DNA of 64,000 nucleotides from contig VXSG01000097.1 in NCBI GenBank assembly GCA_009838075.1, forward strand, positions 1-64,000. The letters run 5' to 3'. A program made the translations under genes and the position numbers. Of the stretch, positions 37,392 to 47,651 are shown in pieces (position 1 is the first letter of the stretch; every line of letters starts with the position of its first letter). The DNA is from Boseongicola sp. SB0665_bin_10. Its GTDB lineage: Bacteria > Pseudomonadota > Alphaproteobacteria > Rhodobacterales > Rhodobacteraceae. Under the pieces are notes generated by a model. It ran no database searches and was not told where the DNA came from. It saw only the letters and a program-made list of their open reading frames with translations.

Positions 37392-38681
37392 ATGCTAAGG
37401 GTCATAGGCAGCGTCTGGGCGCTCATGCTCGGCATGTTCCTGTTGATGGTCGGAAACGGCCTTCAGGGCTCGCTCATCGGGATTCGCGGCGCGATCGAGG
37501 AATTCTCGACCACCGAACTTGCCATCGTCACTTCGGCCTACTTTGTCGGGTTTCTCTTCGGCTCGCGCCTGGCGCCCGCAATGATACGCCGCGTCGGCCA
37601 TGTCAGGGTTTTTGCCGCCCTTGGCTCGTTCATCTCCGCGGTGTTGATCCTTTATCCCACGATCACCTTTCCGTGGGCGTGGATCCTGATGCGCGTGATC
37701 ATCGGGTTCTCGTTCTCCGGCGTCTATGTCACGGCGGAAAGCTGGCTGAACAACGCTTCGCCAAACGAGAGCCGCGGCAAGGCACTGTCACTGTACATGA
37801 TCGTTCAGATGTCAGGCATAGTGAGCGGCCAGGCGCTCCTGAACGTTGCGGATCCTGCAGGGTTCGAGATCTTTGTCATTCCGTCAGTCCTGGTCTCCTT
37901 CGCGTTTGTTCCGATCTTGCTTGCCGCAACGCCTACGCCCGCCTTTGAGGCGACGAAGGCGATGAACCTCGCCCAACTCTACCAGGTGTCTCCAACCGGG
38001 ATCGTGGGCATGTTCCTGCTCGGACTGATCTTCTCGGCACAATTCGGAATGGCGCCGATATATGGCACGGAAGCAGGCTTCACGGTTTCCCAGATCGCGC
38101 TATTTGTCTCCGCGATCTTTGTCGGCGGGATGGTTCTGCAATATCCGTTCGGATGGCTGTCGGACCGGATGGATCGACGCGTGCTGATCTTTGTGGCTGC
38201 CGTGGGCGGTTCCATCGGCGGCGGCATTGGCTTCCTTTGGGGAGGTGTCTTCGAATTTGCGTTGTTGGCAGGATTCATTGCGGGCGGTGTCTCGAATCCG
38301 CTTTACGCGCTCCTGATTGCATACACGAACGACTATCTCGAACCGGATGACATGGCTTCGGCGTCGGGCGGACTGATTTTCGTGAACGGGCTGGGTGCCA
38401 TCGTTGGTCCGATCATTGTCGGGTGGGCCATGGCGGCCGTAGGGCCGAACGGTTTCTGGATTTTCATGGCTGGCGTAATGCTCGTGCTGACGGCATACGT
38501 GGCCTTGAGGATGTCGCGGCGCCCGTCGATATATGCGAGCGAAGACGCGTCCGGCACGGTGAGCTATGCGCCAGTTCTGCCGACGGCAACGCCGGTTGCC
38601 GTCGAGGCGGCGCAGGAAATCTATGCCGAGAGCACGGAAGCGGAGGCCGACGCGGACGAAGACGTGCAGGGCCTTGCATGA
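37392..38681 (+). CDS. MFS transporter
   Basis: 429 aa, about 12 TM segments; GFLFGSRLAPAMIRRVGHVRVF and GWLSDRMDRRVL MFS loop motifs. Confidence 0.88.
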   Translation: MLRVIGSVWALMLGMFLLMVGNGLQGSLIGIRGAIEEFSTTELAIVTSAYFVGFLFGSRLAPAMIRRVGHVRVFAALGSFISAVLILYPTITFPWAWILMRVIIGFSFSGVYVTAESWLNNASPNESRGKALSLYMIVQMSGIVSGQALLNVADPAGFEIFVIPSVLVSFAFVPILLAATPTPAFEATKAMNLAQLYQVSPTGIVGMFLLGLIFSAQFGMAPIYGTEAGFTVSQIALFVSAIFVGGMVLQYPFGWLSDRMDRRVLIFVAAVGGSIGGGIGFLWGGVFEFALLAGFIAGGVSNPLYALLIAYTNDYLEPDDMASASGGLIFVNGLGAIVGPIIVGWAMAAVGPNGFWIFMAGVMLVLTAYVALRMSRRPSIYASEDASGTVSYAPVLPTATPVAVEAAQEIYAESTEAEADADEDVQGLA

Positions 38682-39010
38682 ACGGGTGCGGTTGCCGGAA
38701 GACCTTGCGATGCCGGAATCTGTCCCTGCGGGTTCGGGGTGCAGGGATTCGATCTCGGTCCAATTCGATCCAGGCCGAAGCCGCAAGATGCAGTCAGCGC
38801 ATTCGGCACGTGGCGCAACATGATGTGCCGAATTGCGGCGCATTAGACTGCCGCGCCGCCGGCAGGATGTGGCCAAAGTGCCATGCGAAGTCCGGCAACG
38901 GCCGAGAATCAAAGATCTGTGTTGCGATCAATGCCTGATTGAGGGTAAGGCGAACGTGACGCTGAGTCGTCCTTGGGGGGCGGAAACGGAGCGACCAAAG
39001 GTGGTGTTTC

Positions 39011-39586
39011 ATGTCAATCCCCGAAGAAATCCTGGCTTTTTGGCTGAACGAGACCGGACCGTCCGGATGGTATGAGGGCGGAGAGGATCTGGACCAGGAA
39101 ATCCGAAACCGATTTGAAGGCGATCATGAGGACGTGTGTGAAGGCAGGTTGTCGCTTTGGCTCACCTACCCGGAAGGAACCCTTGCATACATCATTCTGA
39201 CCGACCAGTTCCCAAGGAACATGTTTCGGGACAGTCCAAGGGCGTTTGAGTCCGACAAGCTGGCCAAGGCGGCCGCAAAGATGGCGATAGCGAAATGCTG
39301 GGACACAAGGTTCGAGGAGCCCGCGCGACAGTTCTTCTACATGCCGCTTGTGCACTCGGAATGCCTTGAGGACCAGGATCGCGCGGTCCGCCTGATGATG
39401 TCGCGGATGCCGGACACGGGCCACCGGTCTTTGCCGCACGCGCGTGCGCATCGCGAGGTGATCCGTCGCTTCGGCAGGTTCCCCACGCGCAACGAGGCGC
39501 TGTCCCGGGCGAGCAACGCGGCGGAGCAGGCTTATCTTGATGCCGGTGGATACAAGGCCGTGGTCGAGGAGATGAAGGCAGCCTGA
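39011..39586 (+). CDS. DUF924 family protein
   Basis: YIILTDQFPRNMFRDSPRAFESDKLA, FFYMPLVHSECLEDQDRAVRL, RFGRFPTRNEALSR. Confidence 0.9.
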   Translation: MSIPEEILAFWLNETGPSGWYEGGEDLDQEIRNRFEGDHEDVCEGRLSLWLTYPEGTLAYIILTDQFPRNMFRDSPRAFESDKLAKAAAKMAIAKCWDTRFEEPARQFFYMPLVHSECLEDQDRAVRLMMSRMPDTGHRSLPHARAHREVIRRFGRFPTRNEALSRASNAAEQAYLDAGGYKAVVEEMKAA

Positions 39587-39904
39587 GCGCGTCGGCAGGA
39601 TCCGCATTCCAGGCGAAGAAGCCACGTCTTGCGGCGAGGCGGGCGAAAGAAGGGCGGCACTCTTTCGGCAGAGAATGCGACATGTCGTTCGCGCTTTCGG
39701 AACAATGCCGCCCCGGCATGCACGCCCGCAAATTGGGCGAAATTCTCGTTCGAGCCGAGTCTCCCTTCGGTTTGTTCGTGCTCACCGCCCGTAATCAAAG
39801 TTCTGGAACCGTGCGCAGGCAGTCGGCAGCTGTCGCAGAATCGCATGGCAGGCATTCCCGGATTTCAACGGCCCAAGGGTGACTCCCTGCTCAGCCTGTG
39901 GCAG

Positions 39905-39924
39905 ATTGTTTAACGTCAAACAAT
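39905..39924. promoter_or_regulatory. Candidate operator palindrome ATTGTTT-AACGTC-AAACAAT upstream of lpdA
   Basis: Perfect 7-bp arms, ends 20 nt before the lpdA ATG. Confidence 0.4.
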
Positions 39925-39944
39925 TTATTCGCTGGAGAGAGGGC

Positions 39945-41342
39945 ATGGCTGAAAAGGCGTTTGATGTCATCGTGATCGGCGCTGGACCGGGGGGGTATGT
40001 TGCCGCGATTCGCGCCAGTCAACTGGGCCTCAGGACGGCGATCATAGAGCGCGAGCACATGGGGGGCATTTGCCTGAATTGGGGATGCATACCGACGAAG
40101 GCAATGCTGCGTTCGTCCGAGGTGTTCCACCTGATGCAGCGCGCCAAGGAATTCGGACTGAAGGCCAAGGACGTCGAGTATGATCTCGATGCGGTGGTTG
40201 AGCGGTCGCGCAGTATCGCAAAGCAGCTCAACGGCGGCGTCGGCCATCTGATGAAAAAGAACAAGGTCAAGGTCGTCATGGGAGAGGCGACGGTGCCTGC
40301 CCAAGGCATGGTCCTGGTGAAGACGGGTGCCGGAGAAGAAAGGCTCTCCGCCAAGTCGATCATTGTTGCCACCGGAGCACGTGCCCGGGAATTGCCCGGT
40401 CTCGAAGCCGATGGGGAGCGCATCTGGACCTACAAGCACGCGCTCATGCCGCCGCGCATGCCGAAGAAGCTGCTCGTGATCGGTTCCGGAGCGATCGGCA
40501 TCGAGTTTGCCAGCTTCTACAAGACGCTCGGAGCTGAGACGACCGTCGTCGAGGTCATGGACCGCATACTGCCGGTCGAGGATGCCGAGATCAGCGCGTT
40601 TGCTAGGAAGGCCTTCCTTAGGCAGGGAATGAAGATCCTCGAAGGGGCAAACGTGACGAAACTGGATCGCGCGGGCAGCAAATTGACTGCCCATGTCGAG
40701 ATTGGCGGCAAGATCGAGAAACACGATTTCGACACGGTCATTTCAGCAGTGGGCATCGTGGGCAATACGGAAGGCCTCGGGCTCGAAGCGCTTGGTGCCA
40801 GGATCGACCGCACGCATGTGGTGACCGACGAATTCTGCAGGACCGGCGTCGAAGGACTGTACGCGATCGGTGACGTCGCCGGCGCCCCTTGGCTTGCACA
40901 CAAGGCCAGCCATGAAGGGGTCATGGTTGCGGAACTGATCGCGGGCAAGAACAAGGTGCATCCGGTCAAGGCGGAGAGCATCGCGGGCTGCACCTACTGC
41001 CATCCGCAGATCGCAAGTGTCGGGCACACCGAGGCCAAGGCCAGGGAAATGGGCTACAAGGTCAAGGTCGGCAGCTTTCCCTTCGTCGGCAACGGCAAGG
41101 CAATTGCGCTTGGTGAACAGGAGGGGCTGGTCAAGACGGTGTTCGACGAGAAGACCGGCGAGCTGTTGGGCGCGCACATGGTTGGCGCTGAGGTCACCGA
41201 GCTCATTCAGGGCTATGTCGTGGGCCGGCAACTCGAGACGACCGAAGAGGACCTCATGTCAACCGTCTTCCCGCATCCGACGCTCAGCGAGATGATGCAC
41301 GAAAGCGTGCTGGAGGCCTACGATCGCGCCATCCACATTTGA
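39945..41342 (+). CDS. lpdA: Dihydrolipoyl dehydrogenase
   Basis: DVIVIGAGPGGYVAAIRASQLG, GGICLNWGCIPTKAML redox motif, FPHPTLSEMMHESVLEAY C-terminus; start at internal Met (track ORF from 39879). Confidence 0.94.
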   Translation: MAEKAFDVIVIGAGPGGYVAAIRASQLGLRTAIIEREHMGGICLNWGCIPTKAMLRSSEVFHLMQRAKEFGLKAKDVEYDLDAVVERSRSIAKQLNGGVGHLMKKNKVKVVMGEATVPAQGMVLVKTGAGEERLSAKSIIVATGARARELPGLEADGERIWTYKHALMPPRMPKKLLVIGSGAIGIEFASFYKTLGAETTVVEVMDRILPVEDAEISAFARKAFLRQGMKILEGANVTKLDRAGSKLTAHVEIGGKIEKHDFDTVISAVGIVGNTEGLGLEALGARIDRTHVVTDEFCRTGVEGLYAIGDVAGAPWLAHKASHEGVMVAELIAGKNKVHPVKAESIAGCTYCHPQIASVGHTEAKAREMGYKVKVGSFPFVGNGKAIALGEQEGLVKTVFDEKTGELLGAHMVGAEVTELIQGYVVGRQLETTEEDLMSTVFPHPTLSEMMHESVLEAYDRAIHI

Positions 41343-41794
41343 ACTGGACGCATTCGCGGCACCCTTGCCCGCGGTCCGTGCGGCGAGGCGGAGCACGCGA
41401 GGGGCGTGACGACCGGAAGACTGCGCAGCCGTGGACTGACGCACGCGTTCGGCGTTGAATCCGACAGACGGTTCGCGCTCCGTGTCACCGTTCGCGGCTT
41501 CCGGCGCGGCGGGGCAGCGAAACCAGCCCTTCGTGCGAATGACGGTCCGGGGACGTCTTCCGGCATCCGGTGTCACGTTCACGGGAATGGCGCCCGTCCT
41601 GCGGCGACGAGGCGTTGCCAGGTCGAAATGCACTGCAGTCTTCGGGATTCGTTGCGTTCGGGAACCGGCTGGATCCCCGTGTCTGCAAAGGGGATCGGAA
41701 TGGGACCTTCCTGCAGCCGCCGAGAGCCGCACGGAACCCACGAACCTGCATTTCAAACTTCAGGAGATCCAGGATGCCGGGGCTGTTTGCATGG

Positions 41795-42451
41795 CTACAT
41801 CGGGTGCATCGTCATGGATTGAGCAATGCGCGTCTCGATTTCCCGGACAGCCGTGACCACGGTGTCGGCGATCAATTCCAGTTTCCGTATCTGGTTGATG
41901 CGGGCGCGGACCCTTTCGCGTTCCGGCCGTGCAAGCAAGTGCTCGAAAATCCTGCACACATCAGCCAGGCCTATGATTGCAATGTCGCGCGGCTCCGGGA
42001 TTTCATCACTGAACAGCAGGGACATTATGCGGAGCTTCACTTCCCGGCGCTCAACCGCACCATCGCGCGTGGGATACCGGCGGGACCTGAACACCCAGAG
42101 AAAAAGGTTCTCCTCTTCCGTCAGGATGCCGTTGGCGCACAGGCGGTCAAGGGATGCTCTCCGGATGTCATCGGATTTACGGCTGAAGAATTCGACCCAG
42201 TAGCGGGAATCATGCTGCTCCTCGGAGGCACAGATGTCTCGCAGCGCCGAATCGAGCAGATCATCCCCTGTGGGTTCGCGATCCGTGACAAAGAGCCTTT
42301 CTGGATCAGTGTCGACTTTGCCCTCAAAGGCGAGGTCCATCAATACCGCGCCCGAAAGCGCATAGCCGACGGAATGCTCCGGAACATGAACAAACTTTCC
42401 GCTCTCATCTTCGAGCATGAGAAGAACGATTTCTTCAGCAAGGGTCAGCAA
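41795..42451 (-). CDS. GPP34 (GOLPH3/VPS74-like) family protein
   Basis: MLTLAEEIVLLMLEDESGKFV...SVGYALSGAVLMDLAFEGKVDTDPERLFVTDREPTGDDLLDSALRDI. Confidence 0.8.
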   Translation of the reverse strand: MLTLAEEIVLLMLEDESGKFVHVPEHSVGYALSGAVLMDLAFEGKVDTDPERLFVTDREPTGDDLLDSALRDICASEEQHDSRYWVEFFSRKSDDIRRASLDRLCANGILTEEENLFLWVFRSRRYPTRDGAVERREVKLRIMSLLFSDEIPEPRDIAIIGLADVCRIFEHLLARPERERVRARINQIRKLELIADTVVTAVREIETRIAQSMTMHPM

Positions 42452-43065
42452 TGTCTTTTCTCCTCGTTTTCTGGCAATCCTGACCGGCAGGACCAGTCGC
42501 TTTCAGAACCATGATCGCGAGGGGCGACCGCGATATGCGTATTGGGAATCATGTGCGTAGGTGACGATCGGGTCTCTCCCGCACTGATTTCACGGGTCAG
42601 TGGAGGGTGCCGGCGCAAACGCCACACGCCGTGCAGATGCGTCAATCCCGGACGCCTCGTTCCGCACGACCCTGGAACATGCGCCTCGCCGCGTGGCCGC
42701 GCAACCCCGTGCCGGAGATTGGCGGGAGACCCGGCCTTCCAGCTTGTGCCACAAGTGTCAATATCCATCGTTCCAGTCCACCAAATCATGTCCCGGTGAC
42801 CCGATGGTCACTCACGCCCGAAAACTTCCCTATGCATTCTCTTCATTGTGCCAACATTTGACGTCTTGAGCAATGCGGCGTCGACAATCAGGATACGCGT
42901 CAACATCCCCCGCTTCAAGTGATTCCCAATGCCATTCCCGGTACGAAGTGGATCACGTCACGTCCCGGGGAACGAACGAGGTGGGCACGGGTCGCCGGTG
43001 GTCCGGTGTCCCGAAAGTCAGTTCGGCCACGGGTTCCGACGGGAGCCGGTGCTGACCGCATCGCG

Positions 43066-43165
43066 GGTCCGTGGAAGAGTTCCACGGACCGCGATAGAAT
43101 TTCCTGTCATCCGGAATCCAGATCCAGCTCCCGGAATTCGGGAACACGACGCCCGCCAGGCGTCG
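43066..43165. repeat. Cluster of three short stem-loops
   Basis: GGTCCGTGGAA-GAG-TTCCACGGACC (43066-43090); TCCCG-GAATT-CGGGA (43129-43143); CGACGCC-CGCCA-GGCGTCG (43147-43165). Confidence 0.6.
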
Positions 43166-43374
43166 ATTGGACGGCAGGCGGCCCCTTGGTCACGGAATGC
43201 AGGCAAGCTGGGAAGTCCATGATGCATGGGCTGACATCCGGCAATCAATGGCACGAGGAATGCGTTGTGGCACGGCGCTGCCAAGCAGGGTGATTTCGTC
43301 CGCAACCCGGCAAGAATCGCCTTTTCTGTCCGTCGGGCTTGACCTATCTGTGAAGCGCGACAGAGGGGAGGCGA

Positions 43375-46233
43375 ATGGCCGAGCAGAAGAACATCGAGGT
43401 CCGAGGCGCCCGCGAGCACAATCTCAAGAACATCGACGTCGACATTCCACGCAACAGCCTCGTGGTGATCACCGGCCTTTCGGGATCCGGCAAGTCGTCT
43501 CTTGCCTTTGACACGATCTACGCAGAGGGCCAGCGTCGCTACGTCGAGTCGTTGTCGGCCTATGCGCGGCAGTTCCTCAACATGATGGAAAAGCCTGACG
43601 TGGATCATATCAGCGGGCTGTCGCCCGCGATCTCGATAGAACAGAAGACGACCTCCAAGAACCCGCGCTCGACCGTTGGAACGGTCACGGAGATCTACGA
43701 TTACCTGCGCCTCCTGTTCGCCCGTGCCGGCACGCCCTTCTCGCCGGAAACAGGCCTGCCGATCGAGGCGCAACAGGTGCAGGACATGGTTGATCGCGTC
43801 ATGACGATGGAGAGGGGAACCCGAGCCTATCTCCTGGCTCCCATAGTGCGCGACAGGAAGGGCGAATACCGCAAGGAGTTCCTTGAACTTCGCAAGCAGG
43901 GATTCCAGCGCGTCAAGGTGGACGGCCGGTTCTTCGATCTCGAGGAGCCGCCTGTGCTTGACAAGAAATTCCGTCACGACATCGACGTGGTGGTCGACCG
44001 CATAGTGATCAAGGAGGGCATCGAGACCCGGATGGCCGACAGTTTCAGGACTGCGCTTGATCTCGCCGACGGCATCGCGGTGCTGGAAACCGCTCCGGGG
44101 AGCGGCGATCCGGAGAGAATCACATTTTCCGAGAACTTCGCCTGCCCGGTTTCCGGATTCACGATCCCGGAGATCGAGCCCAGGCTATTTTCGTTCAATG
44201 CGCCCTTCGGAGCCTGCCCTGATTGCGACGGCCTGGGCGTCGAACTGTACTTCGACGAGCGCCTTGTGGTACCGGACGGGAACCTGAGGGTCTACGACGG
44301 TGCACTTGCCCCGTGGCGGAAGGGCAAGAGCCCGTATTTCAGGCAGACCATCGAAGCCCTCGCGAGGCACTACAAGTTCGACACCAGCACAATGTGGAAG
44401 GATCTGCCGGCCAAGGTCCAGCGCGTCTTCCTCTACGGCTCCGGCGAGGAGCAGATCCTGTTCCGCTACGACGAAAACGGGCGCATTTACCAGGTGAGGC
44501 GACCGTTCGAAGGCGTGATTCCGAACATGGAGCGTCGCTATCGCGAAACCGATTCAAACTGGATCCGCGAAGAGTTCGAACGCTATCAGAACAACCGGCC
44601 CTGCGGGACCTGCGAGGGATATCGGCTGAGGCCCGAGGCGCTTGCAGTGAAGATTGGCGGGCTACATGTCGGCGAAGTCGTGCAGATGTCGATTCACGAA
44701 GCGCTCAAATGGGTCGATGGTGCGCCGAAGCAACTCACCAGGCAGAAGAACGAAATTGCGCACGCGGTGCTCAAGGAGGTCCGCGAGCGGCTTGGCTTCC
44801 TGAACAATGTGGGACTCGAATATCTCACTCTCAGCCGGAACGCGGGCACGCTTTCCGGCGGCGAATCACAAAGGATCAGGCTGGCAAGCCAGATCGGCTC
44901 CGGCCTGACCGGCGTGCTCTATGTTCTGGACGAACCTTCCATCGGGCTGCACCAGCGAGACAACGGGCGACTCCTGCAGACACTGAAGAACCTTCGCGAC
45001 CAGGGCAACACGGTCATCGTGGTGGAACATGACGAAGAGGCGATCAGGGCGGCCGATCACGTCTTCGACATCGGCCCGGGTGCGGGGGTCCATGGCGGGC
45101 AGGTCGTGGCCGAAGGCGCTCCGGCAAGGATCTCCGCCAACAAGCAGAGCATCACGGGCGACTATCTGGCCGGACGGCGTGCCATCGGCGTGCCGATTTC
45201 GCGGCGGGCCGGCAAGGGCAAGTCGGTCAGCGTCGCAGGGGCGACCGGCAACAACCTGAAGGAGGTCACGGCGGAATTTCCGCTTGGCAAGTTCGTTTGC
45301 GTGACCGGCGTGTCCGGGGGCGGCAAGTCGACTCTCACCATCGAAACGCTCTTCAAGACCGCCTCGATGCGTCTCAACGCCGCACGTCAGACCCCAGCAC
45401 CCTGCGAGGGCATTAAGGGGCTCGAATACCTGGACAAGGTGATCGACATCGACCAGCGGCCAATCGGTCGAACCCCCCGTTCGAACCCGGCCACCTACAC
45501 CGGCGCATTCACGCCAATCCGAGACTGGTTCACAGGCCTCCCCGAATCGCGTGCCCGGGGATACAAGCCGGGGCGCTTCAGCTTCAACGTGAAGGGCGGG
45601 CGTTGCGAGGCGTGCCATGGTGACGGCGTCATCAAGATCGAGATGCACTTCCTTCCGGACGTGTACGTGACCTGCGAAACCTGCAAGGGCGCGAGGTACA
45701 ATCGCGAAACGCTGGAAATCAAGTTCAAGGGCAAGTCGATTGCCGATGTTCTCGACATGACGGTCGAGGACGCGCAGCGGTTCTTCAAGGCGGTACCCTC
45801 GATCCGGGAGAAGATGGATGCGCTGATGCGTGTCGGGCTCGGCTACATCAAGGTCGGCCAGCAGGCCACCACGCTGTCGGGCGGCGAGGCGCAGCGTGTC
45901 AAGCTCTCCAAGGAACTGTCGCGCCGCGCGACGGGCCGCACGCTCTACATCCTCGACGAGCCAACCACAGGGTTGCACTTCGACGACGTGCGGAAACTTC
46001 TCGAGGTGCTTCACGAACTGGTGGATCAAGGCAATTCGGTGATCGTCATCGAACACAATCTCGACGTCATCAAGACCGCTGACTGGATCATCGACATTGG
46101 GCCGGAAGGCGGTGACGGCGGAGGGCAGATCGTTGCGGTCGGCACGCCCGAGGACGTGGCCAAGTCGCCGGACAGCCATACCGGGCGGTACTTGGCGGGC
46201 CTGCTTGGAGCCGAGAGAGTCGCGGCGGAGTAG
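43375..46233 (+). CDS. uvrA: UvrABC system protein A
   Basis: 952 aa, duplicated ABC ATPase: [64 protein letters not shown], zinc-finger CxxC pairs. Confidence 0.97.
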   Translation: MAEQKNIEVRGAREHNLKNIDVDIPRNSLVVITGLSGSGKSSLAFDTIYAEGQRRYVESLSAYARQFLNMMEKPDVDHISGLSPAISIEQKTTSKNPRSTVGTVTEIYDYLRLLFARAGTPFSPETGLPIEAQQVQDMVDRVMTMERGTRAYLLAPIVRDRKGEYRKEFLELRKQGFQRVKVDGRFFDLEEPPVLDKKFRHDIDVVVDRIVIKEGIETRMADSFRTALDLADGIAVLETAPGSGDPERITFSENFACPVSGFTIPEIEPRLFSFNAPFGACPDCDGLGVELYFDERLVVPDGNLRVYDGALAPWRKGKSPYFRQTIEALARHYKFDTSTMWKDLPAKVQRVFLYGSGEEQILFRYDENGRIYQVRRPFEGVIPNMERRYRETDSNWIREEFERYQNNRPCGTCEGYRLRPEALAVKIGGLHVGEVVQMSIHEALKWVDGAPKQLTRQKNEIAHAVLKEVRERLGFLNNVGLEYLTLSRNAGTLSGGESQRIRLASQIGSGLTGVLYVLDEPSIGLHQRDNGRLLQTLKNLRDQGNTVIVVEHDEEAIRAADHVFDIGPGAGVHGGQVVAEGAPARISANKQSITGDYLAGRRAIGVPISRRAGKGKSVSVAGATGNNLKEVTAEFPLGKFVCVTGVSGGGKSTLTIETLFKTASMRLNAARQTPAPCEGIKGLEYLDKVIDIDQRPIGRTPRSNPATYTGAFTPIRDWFTGLPESRARGYKPGRFSFNVKGGRCEACHGDGVIKIEMHFLPDVYVTCETCKGARYNRETLEIKFKGKSIADVLDMTVEDAQRFFKAVPSIREKMDALMRVGLGYIKVGQQATTLSGGEAQRVKLSKELSRRATGRTLYILDEPTTGLHFDDVRKLLEVLHELVDQGNSVIVIEHNLDVIKTADWIIDIGPEGGDGGGQIVAVGTPEDVAKSPDSHTGRYLAGLLGAERVAAE

Positions 46234-46300
46234 AGCGGGCGCGGCGTATTTGCGGCGCCGACAGGATCATGACTGGCGTCCTGGAGCAAGCCAGGCCGGT

Positions 46301-47080
46301 TCAGGCGTCCAGTTCAATCCAGACCGGCGTATGGTCCGAGGGTCTTTCGCGACCCCGCAGCTCGGCCTCGATCCAGCAGCCGGACATCAGGTCCGCTGCC
46401 TGCGGCGTCAGCAGCAGGTGATCGATCCGGATGCCGTCATTGCGGTCGAAGGCGTTCCGCTGGTAGTCCCAGAACGAGTAGTGACCGGAATCCTGGTGCC
46501 GGGCGCGAAAGGCGTCGGTGAAGCCCAGGTTCAGGATTTCGCGAAAGGCGGCGCGGGTTTCGGGCCTTCCGAGAGCATCTTCGCGCCATGCGTCCGGCCT
46601 GGCCGCGTCCTCGTCCTGCGGGATCACGTTGTAGTCGCCGGCCATGACCGCAGGCTCTTCGGCAGCCAGCAATTCCAGGGCCCTCTCCTGCAGGCGTTTC
46701 ATCCAGACGAGCTTGTAATCGTATTTCTCGCCCGGGGCCGGATTGCCGTTTGGAAGATAGAGACAGCAGACGCGAACCGCTTTCCTGCCAATCGCCGTCG
46801 CCTCGATCCAGCGCGCCTGTTCGTCGTTCGGGTCGCCCGGGAGACCGCGGACGACATCTTCGAGCGGGAGCCTTGAGAGGATTGCCACGCCGTTGAAGCC
46901 CTTCTGGCCGTGGGTCTTCACGCCGTAGCCAAGGTCCTCGAAGCGTTCGCGGGGAAAGGTCTCGTCAAGGGACTTGATTTCCTGAAGAAGGGCGACGTCC
47001 GGAGCACTGGTGCCAAGCCAGTCCGCAAGGCCTTCAAGGCGCGCCTTGACTCCGTTGATGTTGAATGTCGCGATGCGCAT
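46301..47080 (-). CDS. xth: Exodeoxyribonuclease III
   Basis: MRIATFNINGVKARLEGLADWL, LLQEIKS, GDYNVIPQDEDA, IRIDHLLLTP, PSDHTPVWIEL. Confidence 0.93.
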   Translation of the reverse strand: MRIATFNINGVKARLEGLADWLGTSAPDVALLQEIKSLDETFPRERFEDLGYGVKTHGQKGFNGVAILSRLPLEDVVRGLPGDPNDEQARWIEATAIGRKAVRVCCLYLPNGNPAPGEKYDYKLVWMKRLQERALELLAAEEPAVMAGDYNVIPQDEDAARPDAWREDALGRPETRAAFREILNLGFTDAFRARHQDSGHYSFWDYQRNAFDRNDGIRIDHLLLTPQAADLMSGCWIEAELRGRERPSDHTPVWIELDA

Positions 47081-47244
47081 TTGGTCCCTCCCTGCCAGTT
47101 TCTGGACCATCCGCTCGGACTCGGCAAGCAGCGCGGAGAGTCAGCACTCCGTTCGATCGTCGGTGACTGACGCGGTCGCGAAGCGTCAGGTCGCGTCACT
47201 CGGAGAGTTGCGCGGCCGACGTCAATCCGAGGCGTGAGAATGGG

Positions 47245-47577
47245 TCACATCGAAAAGGACGTGCCGCAACCGCAGCTTGATGTCGCGTTTGGGTTCTCGA
47301 CAACGAAACGCGCGCCGATGAGTTCGTCCGAGAAGTCGATGACGGCGTTTGACAGGAACGGGAGCGACACTTCGTCCACGACAACCCTTTGTCCCTTGCC
47401 TTCCAGAACAAGATCTCCTTCCGCGGGTTCGTCCAGGTCGATGCTATACTGGAAGCCCGAGCAGCCGCCGCCTTCGACTGCGACGCGAAGTGCCTTGGGA
47501 TCGCTCGCTCCTGAATTGATTTCGGCCAGCCGCTCAAATGCGCGGTGGGTGACCTGGGGTGGGATTGCGATGTCCAT
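47245..47577 (-). CDS. erpA: HesB/IscA/ErpA-type iron-sulfur cluster insertion protein
   Basis: VEGGGCSGFQYSIDLDE, C-terminal SSCGCGTSFSM; start at internal Met. Confidence 0.88.
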   Translation of the reverse strand: MDIAIPPQVTHRAFERLAEINSGASDPKALRVAVEGGGCSGFQYSIDLDEPAEGDLVLEGKGQRVVVDEVSLPFLSNAVIDFSDELIGARFVVENPNATSSCGCGTSFSM

Positions 47578-47651
47578 GCCGAACTCCGGCGTTTTCTTTT
47601 GGGGTATTGCTGAATATACGGAGCGCGGCACAGCCGGGCAAGAGAAGGGCA

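Noticed and set aside
43022-43037. Possible LexA box (GTTC-N8-GTTC) upstream of uvrA
   Set aside because: The alphaproteobacterial motif needs a 7-nt spacer; this has 8 nt and lies about 340 bp from the start codon.
44866-46179. 437-aa minus-strand ORF
   Set aside because: Fully antisense to uvrA, whose motifs are unambiguous.
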